Source: Bacteroidetes bacterium UBA5697
Lineage (GTDB): Bacteria; Bacteroidota; Bacteroidia; B-17B0; Aurantibacillaceae
Length of the DNA stretch: 64,000 bases
Reading direction: 5' to 3'
NCBI GenBank assembly: GCA_002420145.1
Contig: DIHL01000021.1
Span: 6,451 to 70,450 of the forward strand
Part shown: one piece after another, positions 42,929 through 52,125 of the stretch
Numbering within the stretch: position 1 is the stretch's first letter
Layout: each line of letters starts with the position of its first letter
The notes under the pieces: model-generated
What the model was told of the DNA's origin: nothing
What the model saw: only the letters and a program-made list of their open reading frames with translations
Databases searched by the model: none
Made by a program: the position numbers and the translations under genes

Positions 42929-43675
42929 TTAATAAACATGCTGCCCTCCATTAATGCTATAATTAGCGCCAGTAACAAAACTTGTTTCTTCGCTTGCTAA
43001 AAAAGACACTAAGTGCGCCACTTCATGTGTGCCTCCTAGTCTTCCCATTGGCACTTGAGCTACAATTTGATTCAATACTTTTTCGGGAACCGCCATAACC
43101 ATATCTGTACCAATATAACCTGGAGAAATTGTATTTACGGTTACTCCGTATTTTGCAACTTCCATCGCTAATGATTTAGTGAAACCATGCATGCCTGCTT
43201 TAGCAGCCGAATAATTAGTTTGTCCAAATTGTCCACGTTGACCATTTACAGAAGAAATATTAATGATACGTCCAAAATTACGATCAATCATTCCTTGAAT
43301 CACTTGACGAGTACAATTAAATACAGAATTTAAATTAGTATTAATAACAGCATGCCAATCTTCTGGTTTCATATTAATTAAACGTCCATCGCGAGTAATA
43401 CCTGCATTATTTACTAGAGTATCAATATGACCATATTTAGCCTCAATTTCAGCAATCATTTTACCAATGCTCTCATAATCACTCACATCACCATAAAATA
43501 GTTCAATAGTAAAGCCTTCAGCTTTCATTTGCTCCATCCATTTATCAGCTTTTTCTTTGGTGTGATAGTTTCCAACAACTGTATAACCATCTTTATATAA
43601 TTCTTTACACATAGCGGTTCCTAAACCACCAGTAGCTCCTGTTATTAATACAGTACGTTTGTTCGATTTTTCCAT
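42929..43675 (-). CDS. phaB: Acetoacetyl-CoA reductase PhaB
   Basis: 248 residues, the usual length. Short-chain dehydrogenase with NADP motif TGATGGLG, NNAG, and catalytic S..Y..K in INISSVNGQRGQFGQTNYSAAK (in parts). The GQRGQFGQTNYSAAKAG block and SPGYIGTDM are typical of PhaB. It makes (R)-3-hydroxybutyryl-CoA from acetoacetyl-CoA. It lies beside a PhaJ-like hydratase on the same strand, and across from phaE-like and phaC. Confidence 0.93.
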   Translation of the reverse strand: MEKSNKRTVLITGATGGLGTAMCKELYKDGYTVVGNYHTKEKADKWMEQMKAEGFTIELFYGDVSDYESIGKMIAEIEAKYGHIDTLVNNAGITRDGRLINMKPEDWHAVINTNLNSVFNCTRQVIQGMIDRNFGRIINISSVNGQRGQFGQTNYSAAKAGMHGFTKSLAMEVAKYGVTVNTISPGYIGTDMVMAVPEKVLNQIVAQVPMGRLGGTHEVAHLVSFLASEETSFVTGANYSINGGQHVY

Positions 43676-43785
43676 AATTGTATCTTTCTTTTAAATATAA
43701 TAGTTACGAATCTGTTCGAATTTACGAATCTCATTATGAGTTAGTGTAAACTCATTCGTATATCCGTATTATTAATTCGTAAATA

Positions 43786-44190
43786 TTATATTTTATCCAT
43801 ATTCATTACTGTAGCTTCGCCACTAGTACATACGTTACCAGTTGTTTTATCTTTTATAAGAGTTTCAATCACTGCACGATGTTTGTCTTTTAAAACTTCT
43901 CTTACAGTAAAAATAGCCTCATATTCAACCTCCACATACATTGGTTTTAAAAAGCTTAACGATTGTTTTAAATAAATAGTTCCTTCGCCTGGAAACAATA
44001 CACCAAACACTTTACTAAACAAGGCTGCTCCTAGCATTCCGTGCATAATTGGTTTTTTAAACATTGTTTTTGCTGCAAAATCTGCATCAATATGAACTGG
44101 GTTTTTATCTCCAGTTACTTCTGCAAAACGATTGACTTCATCTTGCGTAAATTTGAAATCATGTGAATAAGTTTGTCCAGTTTCTATCAT
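43786..44190 (-). CDS. MaoC-like (R)-specific enoyl-CoA hydratase, PhaJ-like
   Basis: 134 residues, typical of PhaJ. Hot-dog hydratase motif with D28 and H33 in TGDKNPVHIDADFAA, followed by KPIMHGML. Hydrates trans-enoyl-CoA to (R)-3-hydroxyacyl-CoA, supplying monomer from beta-oxidation. Adjacent to phaB and opposite the synthase pair, so a PHA role is supported by context. Confidence 0.88.
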   Translation of the reverse strand: MIETGQTYSHDFKFTQDEVNRFAEVTGDKNPVHIDADFAAKTMFKKPIMHGMLGAALFSKVFGVLFPGEGTIYLKQSLSFLKPMYVEVEYEAIFTVREVLKDKHRAVIETLIKDKTTGNVCTSGEATVMNMDKI

Positions 44191-44315
44191 AGGGCTTAGT
44201 TTTCAGTAATTTTCAAAAAAAAATATCACAATGTCAAGTTTTCTAAAACTTATTTCGATTTAGACCAATTAATCTATTTTTACGACAATTTAACACAAAA
44301 TTAATACGAATTTAC

Positions 44316-44347
44316 TTGACACGTATAGTAAAAAATGACGACATTTG
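44316..44347 (+). promoter_or_regulatory. Candidate promoter of the phaE-like gene
   Basis: TTGAC at 44316-44320, 20 bp, then ACATTTG at 44341-44347; a fair match to the Bacteroidota consensus, about 90 bp before the ATG. Confidence 0.5.
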
Positions 44348-44436
44348 CACCGGATTTGAAAACAAGCCTTTAAACCGTTGATTTTCAAGTAATAAGCTGA
44401 ATTTACTAAATTATATATATCAATAAGCTCAAAAAA

Positions 44437-45807
44437 ATGAAAACAAACAACCCAATTATCGACAACATGATGGATGCTCAAGCTAACGCCATGAACACTT
44501 GGATGGATTCTGCAAAGAAATTCCAATCTGCATTTGCTAATGGTAACGCAATGGCTGACGGCCAATCTATCTATAAAGATATGATGGAAAAACAAGCTGC
44601 TATGTTTAGCGGTATGAATGCAAACCCTTTTGGTGCAAATCCTTTTATGAATAACAATTCTAAACCAGAAGAATTTTTAAAAAATTGGTATAACCAACAA
44701 ATGGCTGGTTTAAAACAAATGACTGATTTTAACCAAAGTATTTACAATTCAATGGTTAATTATGGTAAAAACGCTAATGATTATAACAATAGCTTTTCTA
44801 CTATGAATAATGCATGGACAAACATCTACAATAGCTGGATGAATACCATGAATACTTCTTACGATACATTTTCTCAAACTATCAAAAATCCATTTAATGC
44901 TGATATGTTTAAAAACATGTATGAAGGCGGTCAAATGTATATGAAAGTTCAAGAGATGTTTCAACCAATGATGACTGCTATTAAAAACTCTGATTTTAGC
45001 GTTGAAACTTGGAAAAACATTTACTCTCAAGAAAATTATAAAAAAATGACTGAACAAATTTTTGGTTCATTTTTCAATAATGCTAGCTTAAAAGAGGTTT
45101 ATGATAATGCTACTAAGCAAATGCATAACTTTTTCGTAAATCAAAATGGTTTAGGAAAAGAATACTATGAGCAAATGAAAAACATGTCTGCTCAATTCCC
45201 TGAAATGTTTTCGGGTGATGCTGAGCACATGAAAGATTTATATGCTAAAATGAATAATGTATTTGGTAAAACATTTGAGCCATTATTAAAATTAGCTAAC
45301 CCAGGAAAAGAAAAAGAAAATGTTGAAGCAACTATTGCTTTATTAGATAAAGTAACTGAATATAGCATTAAACAATCTGAGTTACAATCTCAATTGTATA
45401 AAACAATGCAAGCTTCAATGGAATCTTTAGCTAAAGAAACTCAAGAAAAATATAAAAACGTACAAGCTGGCGATTTTAAAATGCCAACGGCTACTGAATT
45501 ATATAATGAGTGGGTAAAAACTAACGAAAAAATGTTTTCTGAGTTATTTGCTACAGATGAATTTAGCAAAGTAAAAGCAGAAGCCTTAAACTTAAGCATG
45601 GATGTGAAAAAACATTTTGAAAAACAATTTGAAAATGTGTTTGAACAATACCCAATTGCATTTAAGAGCGAAATGGAAGAGATTTACAAAACCATGCACG
45701 ATCTTAAAAAAACAGTAAAAGATTTACAAACTAAATTAGCGATGCAAAATGCTGCTTCTGTAGAATTATTTGAAGAAGGTACTGGCGCAAAAGCTAAAAA
45801 GAAATAA
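44437..45807 (+). CDS. phaE: PhaE-like subunit of class III PHA synthase
   Basis: 456 residues, longer than most PhaE (about 350-380). Asn/Met-rich, helical and free of membrane segments. The N-terminal part repeats NPF and MNN/YNS words (MNANPFGANPFMNNNSKPEEF). The C-terminal end is a heptad helix (EMEEIYKTMHDLKKTVKDLQTKLA) ending in AKAKKK. The latter is the recognisable end of PhaE, the partner that activates PhaC. No other family fits. A terminator separates it from phaC, 128 bp downstream. Confidence 0.8.
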   Translation: MKTNNPIIDNMMDAQANAMNTWMDSAKKFQSAFANGNAMADGQSIYKDMMEKQAAMFSGMNANPFGANPFMNNNSKPEEFLKNWYNQQMAGLKQMTDFNQSIYNSMVNYGKNANDYNNSFSTMNNAWTNIYNSWMNTMNTSYDTFSQTIKNPFNADMFKNMYEGGQMYMKVQEMFQPMMTAIKNSDFSVETWKNIYSQENYKKMTEQIFGSFFNNASLKEVYDNATKQMHNFFVNQNGLGKEYYEQMKNMSAQFPEMFSGDAEHMKDLYAKMNNVFGKTFEPLLKLANPGKEKENVEATIALLDKVTEYSIKQSELQSQLYKTMQASMESLAKETQEKYKNVQAGDFKMPTATELYNEWVKTNEKMFSELFATDEFSKVKAEALNLSMDVKKHFEKQFENVFEQYPIAFKSEMEEIYKTMHDLKKTVKDLQTKLAMQNAASVELFEEGTGAKAKKK

Positions 45808-45841
45808 AATCGCCTTTGTGTTCATAGCACAATAATAAGAG

Positions 45842-45875
45842 GGCTGCCAATGTGTTTGTGGGCAGCCTTTTTTTT
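45842..45875 (+). terminator. Terminator between phaE-like and phaC
   Basis: GGCTGCC / GGCAGCC stem of 7 bp (45842-45848, 45861-45867) with a T run; phaC therefore probably has its own promoter or depends on read-through. Confidence 0.8.
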
Positions 45876-45934
45876 AATTTCATTTTTTATAAATACGAAA
45901 ACATTGTAACTTAACGGCATATAAAACAAGTCCT

Positions 45935-46981
45935 ATGGAAAAAAAGTTAGTAGAAGAAATGCAAAACATGAGCTCTAAATTAATGAAGAGCTATGAAACA
46001 TTTAGTGCAATTAATGAAGTAGATATTGCTACATCTCCAAAAACCGCTGTATACAACGAAGATAAATTAACGCTTTATAAATACGACAGAACTTCTGAAC
46101 CGACTTATAAAACACCCGTTTTAATTGTTTACGCCTTAGTAAACACCTATAAAATGTTGGACATTCAACCAGACAGAAGTTATATCAGAAACTTATTAGA
46201 AGCTGGATTAGATGTGTATTTAATTGATTGGGGTAATCCAACTAAAATAGATAAATACTTAAGCATTGATGATTATGTAAACGGATACATCAACAATTGT
46301 GTTGATTTTATTAGAAAGAAAAACAGAGTAGAAAAAATAAACATTTTAAGTATTTGCCAAGGCGGTACTTTAAGCGTTATTTATAGCTCTTTATATCCTA
46401 ACAAGGTGAAAAATTTAGTAACACATGTTACTCCTATTGATTTTAGTACAAATGATGGTTTATTATTCCGTTGGAGTAAAGACATGGATTTTGACAAAAT
46501 TGTAGAAGGCTTTGGTGGTTTAATACCAGGTGATTTCTTAAATCAAGGCTTTGATATGTTGAAACCAATGATGAAATTACAAAAGCAACAAACATTAACA
46601 AATTCATTAGACGATAAAGATAAGTTGATGAACTTTTTACGCATGGAAAAATGGATTAGCGAAAGTCCTGACCAGGCTGGTGAATGCTTTAAAGAATTTA
46701 TGAAAGGTTTTTATCAAGAAAATAAATTAGTAAAAGGAGAATTAGAAATAGGTGGTAAAAAAGTAAATTTAAAAAACTTAACCTCCAACTTATTAAACAT
46801 TTATGCAACTGAAGATCATTTAGTGCCTCCTGCAGCTACAATCCCATTAAATGACTTAGTTGGCAGTAAGGATAAAGAATTATATAGTTTTAAAGGCGGG
46901 CACATTGGAGTGTTTGTAGGAAGTAAATCTCAAAAAGAATTAGCTCCAGCAGTAACTAGTTGGTTAAAGAAAAGAGATTAA
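45935..46981 (+). CDS. phaC: Class III polyhydroxyalkanoate synthase PhaC
   Basis: 348 residues, the class III length (class I/II are about 560-590). Alpha/beta hydrolase with a catalytic triad I can place: C141 in the lipase-box-like SICQGG, D294 in ATEDHLVPP and H323 in GGHIGVF. VYLIDWG and TPIDFSTND are also family blocks. It polymerises (R)-3-hydroxyacyl-CoA and needs PhaE. The gene order phaE-like then phaC on plus, with phaB and phaJ-like divergent, is a complete short-chain PHA module. Confidence 0.95.
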   Translation: MEKKLVEEMQNMSSKLMKSYETFSAINEVDIATSPKTAVYNEDKLTLYKYDRTSEPTYKTPVLIVYALVNTYKMLDIQPDRSYIRNLLEAGLDVYLIDWGNPTKIDKYLSIDDYVNGYINNCVDFIRKKNRVEKINILSICQGGTLSVIYSSLYPNKVKNLVTHVTPIDFSTNDGLLFRWSKDMDFDKIVEGFGGLIPGDFLNQGFDMLKPMMKLQKQQTLTNSLDDKDKLMNFLRMEKWISESPDQAGECFKEFMKGFYQENKLVKGELEIGGKKVNLKNLTSNLLNIYATEDHLVPPAATIPLNDLVGSKDKELYSFKGGHIGVFVGSKSQKELAPAVTSWLKKRD

Positions 46982-46997
46982 TAATTTATCTCATTTA

Positions 46998-47030
46998 AAA
47001 TCCCTTTAAGTTTTGCTTAAAGGGATTTTT
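46998..47030 (+). terminator. Terminator after phaC
   Basis: AAATCCCTTTAAG / CTTAAAGGGATTT stem of 13 bp (46998-47010 and 47016-47028) followed by TT. Confidence 0.88.
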
Positions 47031-47086
47031 ATTTTACTTCAAAAAACATTTTACTATATTATCTGTTAAACTATTAAACATTATTT

Positions 47087-47689
47087 ATGAAATATTTCAT
47101 TGCAAGCATTTTTATTTTAGTTAGCATCCTATCAAATGCTCAAACAGATTCAATTATCAAACAATTCGATAGCAGAAAAAATAAGCTAAACCATAATGGA
47201 ATGATTGTTTTAACTTCGTGGGCAAGTGCCAATATTGTAGGAAGTGGAATTGGTTATGCTTTAACAAAAAGCGAAGAGGAAAAGAATTTTCATTTAATGA
47301 ACGCTTCCTGGGGAATTGTGAATTTAGGAATTGCATTGCCAGGTTTATTAGCAAAAGAAAAAACATCCGCTACAATGTATGATTTACAAAAAAGTCAAAC
47401 CCAAGCCGAAAAACTATTTTTAGCAAATGCTATTTTAGATGTCGTTTATATCTCGGGAGGATTTTACATGAAAGAATATGCCAATAATCAAACAGATTTA
47501 AAAAAGCAAGAACGTTTTAATGGCTTTGGAAATTCAGTAATCATGCAAGGTGCCGGATTAATGGTATTTGATTTAGCGATGACTATTTTAAACAATAGAA
47601 ATAGAAAAAAGCACTTAGATCCTTTCTTAAAAAAAGCTAGTATTTCATTTACAGGAAACTACATTAAACTAGGCTATAGATTTAATTAA
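47087..47689 (+). CDS. Exported multi-helix hypothetical protein
   Basis: 200 residues. Signal peptide MKYFIASIFILVSILSNAQ. Four further hydrophobic helices (MIVLTSWASANIVGSGIGYAL, SWGIVNLGIALPGLLA, KLFLANAILDVVYISGGFYM, VIMQGAGLMVFDLAMTIL) suggest an inner-membrane protein. Ends in LGYRFN, as barrel proteins often do, but the helices are helical in pattern. It may belong to the DUF6992 group; I am not certain. Confidence 0.65.
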   Translation: MKYFIASIFILVSILSNAQTDSIIKQFDSRKNKLNHNGMIVLTSWASANIVGSGIGYALTKSEEEKNFHLMNASWGIVNLGIALPGLLAKEKTSATMYDLQKSQTQAEKLFLANAILDVVYISGGFYMKEYANNQTDLKKQERFNGFGNSVIMQGAGLMVFDLAMTILNNRNRKKHLDPFLKKASISFTGNYIKLGYRFN

Positions 47690-47762
47690 TTCCGTTAATC
47701 TAAGATTACGACCAATAAAATAAATCACGTTAAATACGTGTAATTTTATTTACCTTTACTTT

Positions 47763-48488
47763 ATGGAGCCCATTATTGAGTTAAAAGACATCAAAAAAGA
47801 ATACAAAATTGGTACTGAAGAAATTCATGCCTTAAGTGGTGTTACTCTTAATATTTACAAAAACGAATATGTTGCCTTAATGGGACCAAGCGGAAGCGGA
47901 AAATCTACCCTCATGAATATGTTAGGCTGTTTAGATTCTCCCACTTCTGGCGAATACATCCTCAATAAATTAGCCGTTGCTCAAATGAGTGATAATGAAT
48001 TGGCAGAAGTTAGAAACAAACAAATTGGCTTCGTCTTTCAAACCTTTAATTTATTACCACGCTCTACAACATTAGAAAATGTTATGTTGCCATTAGTTTA
48101 CGCAGGCATTGAAAAAAGCAAACGAGAAGAAATGGCGACAAAAGTATTAGAACAAGTTGGATTAGGAAACCGTATGACTCACAAACCAAATGAATTATCG
48201 GGTGGTCAGCGACAACGTGTGGCTATTGCTAGAGCTTTAGTAAATAATCCTGCTATTATATTAGCAGATGAACCTACAGGAAACTTAGATAGTAAAACAT
48301 CCATTGAGATTATGGGTTTACTAGAAGATATTCATAAAAATGGCAATACGATTATTTTAGTTACCCATGAAGAAGATATTGCAGCCCATGCTCACCGTAT
48401 TGTTCGTTTAAAAGATGGAAAGGTTGAATCTGATAATGAGAATAAAAATATCACTACCTACAAATCAAGAATGGAAAGTTATAGTTAA
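47763..48488 (+). CDS. ABC transporter ATP-binding protein, LolD/MacB type
   Basis: 241 residues. Walker A GPSGSGKST, Q-loop FVFQTFNLLPRSTTLENV, signature LSGGQRQRVAIARAL, Walker B AIILADEPTGNLDSK, H-loop VTHEED. The C-terminus and Q-loop are those of LolD/MacB-like exporters. No permease is adjacent, so its partner lies elsewhere. The gene is followed 95 bp later by udk. Confidence 0.93.
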   Translation: MEPIIELKDIKKEYKIGTEEIHALSGVTLNIYKNEYVALMGPSGSGKSTLMNMLGCLDSPTSGEYILNKLAVAQMSDNELAEVRNKQIGFVFQTFNLLPRSTTLENVMLPLVYAGIEKSKREEMATKVLEQVGLGNRMTHKPNELSGGQRQRVAIARALVNNPAIILADEPTGNLDSKTSIEIMGLLEDIHKNGNTIILVTHEEDIAAHAHRIVRLKDGKVESDNENKNITTYKSRMESYS

Positions 48489-48582
48489 ATAGCTTTAGAA
48501 AAGACAGTCTTTATAATTTCTCATTCAAAACAACAAGTTAAATAATTTACTACTTTTACAGGGTAAATTTCTTTAATCTATT

Positions 48583-49227
48583 ATGTTAATTATTGGTATA
48601 TGCGGCGGCACAGGTTCAGGTAAAACGACTGTAGTCAATAAAATACTAGATATACTGCCTGTTGATCATGTTGCTATTCTTTCTCAAGATTCGTATTACA
48701 AAGACAATTCAGATATCTCGATTGAAGAACGAAAACATATCAATTTCGACCATCCTGATTCTATTGAGTTTGACTTATTGTACAATCATATCAATGAATT
48801 AAAAAAAGGTCATAGCATCGAAAAACCAATCTATTCATACATAACTTGTACGCGCTCTTCAGAAACGATTCATATCGATAGTAAAGATGTGATTTTAGTA
48901 GAAGGGATATTATTGTTTACAGATAAACGTATACGAGATATTTGTAACGTAAAAGTTTTTGTGGATGCTCCTGCCGACGAACGTTTGTTAAGAGTAATTA
49001 AACGCGACATTATAGAGCGAGGAAGAAATGTAGAGCAAACTTTGGACAGATACATAAATACTGTAAAACCAATGCACGAACAATTTATTGAACCAACTAA
49101 ACGCTTTGCGGACATCATTGTTCCATTAGGTGGAGAAAACATGGTAGCTATTAATATTTTAGCTTCAACTATTCGTCAAAAATTAGGCTTAAACAAAGAC
49201 CAAGATATTAATTCTGTTTTTCATTAA
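48583..49227 (+). CDS. udk: Uridine kinase
   Basis: 214 residues, typical length. P-loop GGTGSGKT at about 9-16; SQDSYYKD, HPDSIEFDLL, PIYSYITCTRS, and KVFVDAPADERLLRVIKRDI are the conserved segments. It phosphorylates uridine and cytidine in pyrimidine salvage. Confidence 0.95.
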   Translation: MLIIGICGGTGSGKTTVVNKILDILPVDHVAILSQDSYYKDNSDISIEERKHINFDHPDSIEFDLLYNHINELKKGHSIEKPIYSYITCTRSSETIHIDSKDVILVEGILLFTDKRIRDICNVKVFVDAPADERLLRVIKRDIIERGRNVEQTLDRYINTVKPMHEQFIEPTKRFADIIVPLGGENMVAINILASTIRQKLGLNKDQDINSVFH

Positions 49228-49230
49228 AAC

Positions 49231-49262
49231 AAAAAAACTCCTACTAAAAGCAGGAGTTTTTT
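49231..49262 (+). terminator. Terminator after udk
   Basis: AAAAACTCCT...AGGAGTTTTT stem (49232-49242, 49252-49262) followed by a T-rich stretch. Confidence 0.8.
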
Positions 49263-49269
49263 GTTTTTT

Positions 49270-49336
49270 GTCACTTCGAGCGAAGTCGAGAAGCGTTCTA
49301 TAAATCTTTGTGTTCTCGACTACGCTCGAACTGACA
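49270..49336. repeat. Inverted pair of TTCGAGCGAA-family repeats between convergent genes
   Basis: GTCACTTCGAGCGAAGTCGA starts at 49270; the inverted copy TTCTCGACTACGCTCGAACT starts at 49313. Together they form a large possible hairpin between udk and the ABC-F gene, both ending here. Confidence 0.8.
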
Positions 49337-49345
49337 AGATTAATA

Positions 49346-51274
49346 TTAAGCTAACTTTGAACTCAAATCTTCCCACTTAGCCATTTCATTTTCTAATTCT
49401 TTCTTCAAGGTATTATATGAAGTAAAAAAATGAGGATCTTTAGTTAAAGCTTCGTAAGCTTCTGGAATCGCTAATTTGTCGTCCAATAGTTTTATTTCTG
49501 CTTCTAAACGAGTGATATTTTCTTCGACTTTTTTTATTTGAGAAGCAATTTGCGTTTGTTGTTTTTTCTTTTCGGCAGCTTCAAAATCAGAAGGGGCAGC
49601 CACTTTTTTCTCAGCAACCTGAACAGCTTTCACACCTGACTTATCCAAATCTAATTGATTTAAACGCTCCACTTTACGAATTTCCATGAACTCTTTAATA
49701 TCACATAAATATTCTTTGACGTGTCCATCTCTAAATTCAAATAAACGATCACACATCCCTGTCATAAAATCTCTATCATGACTTACCATCACAATGGTTC
49801 CTTCATAATCAATCAATGCTTGCTTTAATACTTCTTTTGATTTAATATCTAAGTGATTGGTTGGCTCATCTAATAATAATAAGTTATATGGCTCTAATAA
49901 CAATTTACATAATGCTAAACGTCCACGCTCACCTCCACTCAATACCTTCACCTTCTTATCAATATCTTCTCCTCCAAACAAAAACGAACCCAATAAACTA
50001 CGCACCTGACGTCGAACATCACCAACCGCTAATTCATCAATGGTTTCAAAAACCGTTTTATCTAAATTTAATTTTTCTTCTTGATCTTGCTCAAAATAAC
50101 CCATCAACACACTATGACCTAATTGCACAGTTCCATCAAACTGGATTTTCTTCGCAATCATTTTCATCATGGTTGATTTTCCTTCTCCGTTACGTCCAAC
50201 TAAACCAATTTTTTCTCCTTTAGTAATAATGAAATTAGCATCAGAAAAAATTTGTTTCTCTCCATATTTTTTTCCTGCGTGTTCTGCTGTAATCACAATT
50301 TTTCCGCTATGCGCTGGTGCAGGAAAACGAAAGCGAACAGACGCTGTATCTACATCGTCTACTTCTACTCTATCCATTTTATCCAACTTCTTAATTAACG
50401 ATTGGGCAAAGGCTGCTTTACTAGCTTTCGCTCTATTCTTATCAATTAATGTTTCGTATTGGTTAATGATGCGTTGTTGGTTTTTAGCGGCGTTTTCTTG
50501 TTGTTCTTTACGCTCTGCTCTTAATTCTAAGTAGTGCGAATAATTGGTGCGGTAATCGTAAATTTTTTGATTCACAATTTCAATGGTACGTTTTGTAACC
50601 GTATCTAAAAATGTTTTATCGTGACTGATTAAAACAACAGCGCCGCTAAAGGTTTCCATAAATTCTTCTAACCATTGTATCGCTTCAATATCTAAATGGT
50701 TAGTAGGCTCATCAAGCATTAATACATCTGGTTTTTGTAATAATAATTTAGCTAACTCAATTCGCATTCTCCAACCACCACTAAATTCTGATGTTTGACG
50801 AGTAAATTCTCTTCTCTCAAAACCTAAACCGCCTAATATCTTCTCAATTTCTTCTGTTGTGTTACTAGCACCAACAATATCTAAACGTGTATTAATTTCC
50901 GTTAAATCTTCGATCAATTTCATGTAAGCATCACTTTCGTAATCTGTACGTGTTTCTAATTGATGATTGATATCATCTAGGCGAGCTTGCATGGCTTTAA
51001 TTTCTGCAAAAGCAGATTCTGTTTCCTCAAAAACAGTTCTCCCATGTTGATGCGTCATATCTTGAGGTAGATACCCAATTTTACAATCTTTAGGAATGGT
51101 AACTTCTCCTTTGGTTGGAGACTGATGACCTGCTAATAGTTTAAGCATGGTACTTTTACCAGCACCATTTTTACCAGCTAAACCAATTCTATCCTTCGGA
51201 TTGATTAAAAAAGATACGTTGTCAAATAAATTGTATCCTCCAAACGAAACCGTAACACTATTAACAGAAACCAT
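49346..51274 (-). CDS. ABC-F family ATPase (Uup/YheS-like)
   Basis: 642 residues. Two ABC domains: Walker A GKNGAGKST and GRNGEGKST; signatures TSEFSGGWRMR and VLSGGERGRL; Walker B LMLDEPTNHLD and LLLDEPTNHLD. Linker between them and a C-terminal coiled coil at about 560-642. ABC-F proteins act on ribosomes and are not transporters. Which subtype (Uup, EttA, YheS or a resistance factor) cannot be decided from motifs. Confidence 0.92.
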   Translation of the reverse strand: MVSVNSVTVSFGGYNLFDNVSFLINPKDRIGLAGKNGAGKSTMLKLLAGHQSPTKGEVTIPKDCKIGYLPQDMTHQHGRTVFEETESAFAEIKAMQARLDDINHQLETRTDYESDAYMKLIEDLTEINTRLDIVGASNTTEEIEKILGGLGFERREFTRQTSEFSGGWRMRIELAKLLLQKPDVLMLDEPTNHLDIEAIQWLEEFMETFSGAVVLISHDKTFLDTVTKRTIEIVNQKIYDYRTNYSHYLELRAERKEQQENAAKNQQRIINQYETLIDKNRAKASKAAFAQSLIKKLDKMDRVEVDDVDTASVRFRFPAPAHSGKIVITAEHAGKKYGEKQIFSDANFIITKGEKIGLVGRNGEGKSTMMKMIAKKIQFDGTVQLGHSVLMGYFEQDQEEKLNLDKTVFETIDELAVGDVRRQVRSLLGSFLFGGEDIDKKVKVLSGGERGRLALCKLLLEPYNLLLLDEPTNHLDIKSKEVLKQALIDYEGTIVMVSHDRDFMTGMCDRLFEFRDGHVKEYLCDIKEFMEIRKVERLNQLDLDKSGVKAVQVAEKKVAAPSDFEAAEKKKQQTQIASQIKKVEENITRLEAEIKLLDDKLAIPEAYEALTKDPHFFTSYNTLKKELENEMAKWEDLSSKLA

Positions 51275-51364
51275 TGCAATTAATTATAAATTTTTAAGGG
51301 CGCAAAGATAGTGAAAAAATAGGTGGATTTGGAGAAAATATTAGCATAAACTAAATGCCATAAA

Positions 51365-51394
51365 AAAAGCCCCCGCCAGCTGGCGGGGGCTTTT
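51365..51394. terminator. Strong GC-rich palindromic terminator
   Basis: A perfect 30-nt palindrome (AAAAGCCCCCGCCAG and its complement) between the convergent or tandem minus-strand genes at 51399 and 51274; its GC content is far above local average. Confidence 0.85.
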
Positions 51395-51398
51395 AAAA

Positions 51399-51707
51399 TT
51401 ATCTAGGTTTTTTAACATCTGCCACTATCGGAGGGTTTCCTTTAGGTCTGTCAATTAAAATATAGGTTACACTATCTCCTACTACAAAAGTAACTTGTGC
51501 TCCTGGGTGAATAAATTCGACAATCTCTCCAGTTGTGTTATCAACTGCTTTAACGTTATTTCCTGTAATTTCTGTAACTGTACCACTACTAATACGGTCA
51601 TTTGAATTCCCAACTTGTTGTGTACTAGCAGAATTTTGTGCGAATACTGATGTACTTAGCATAAAACAGCTAAATACAGTCAATGCTAAAATTAATGTCT
51701 TTTTCAT
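51399..51707 (-). CDS. Small exported protein (paralog A)
   Basis: 102 residues. Signal peptide MKKTLILALTVFSCFMLSTSVFA. The mature part has VTEITGNNVKAVDN, FIHPGAQVTFVVGDSVTYILI and ends DRPKGNPPIVADVKKPR. Residues 55-102 align with the unexported paralog at 51863. The AT dinucleotide tract lies 30 bp before its ATG. Function unknown. Confidence 0.75.
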   Translation of the reverse strand: MKKTLILALTVFSCFMLSTSVFAQNSASTQQVGNSNDRISSGTVTEITGNNVKAVDNTTGEIVEFIHPGAQVTFVVGDSVTYILIDRPKGNPPIVADVKKPR

Positions 51708-51733
51708 ATTTATTATTTTTTTATTTTATTCAG

Positions 51734-51784
<51 letters not shown>

Positions 51785-51811
51785 CAAAGCAATAATTCCT
51801 GTAAAATAAAA

Positions 51812-51843
51812 TGCCCCCATTTAGTGTAAACTTTATGGGGGCA
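51812..51843 (-). terminator. Terminator after the second small paralog
   Basis: TGCCCCCAT / ATGGGGGCA stem of 9 bp (51812-51820 and 51835-51843); on the minus strand a T-rich run follows. Confidence 0.8.
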
Positions 51844-51862
51844 GTCAATTTTGGATCTTTTA

Positions 51863-52072
51863 TTAAGTTGGCCTTTTAACCTCAATTACTACTGGCGGCT
51901 TTCCATTAGGAAATGTAATTAACATATAATTTACACTATCACCAGGTTGAAAAGAAACTTGCGCTCCCTTTTGATAAAAGTCTCTTGTTGCACCTGTTCC
52001 ATCTTCGATAAGATCCGCTGTATCAGCATCGAAAATCGTATTAATTTTACCTGTTTTTGGTTCTGCTGCCAT
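51863..52072 (-). CDS. Small protein without signal peptide (paralog B)
   Basis: 69 residues, MAAEPKTGKINTIFDAD... Ends QPGDSVNYMLITFPNGKPPVVIEVKRPT (in parts), matching paralog A (GDSVTYILI.RPKGNPPIVADVKKP). It lacks the signal peptide, so a copy of the same domain may act in the cytoplasm. It starts 53 bp from the divergent TPR-SpoIIE gene. Function unknown; the fold is probably a small beta barrel of OB or cold-shock type, by eye only. Confidence 0.65.
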   Translation of the reverse strand: MAAEPKTGKINTIFDADTADLIEDGTGATRDFYQKGAQVSFQPGDSVNYMLITFPNGKPPVVIEVKRPT

Positions 52073-52125
52073 AATTTTGTATTTTTAAGATTTATATTAG
52101 GATAAATATATATTAATATTCCTTT

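Noticed and set aside
49861..50534. Plus-strand ORFs opposite the ABC-F gene
   Set aside because: They overlap the Walker and signature regions of the ABC-F gene on minus and show no protein-like pattern.
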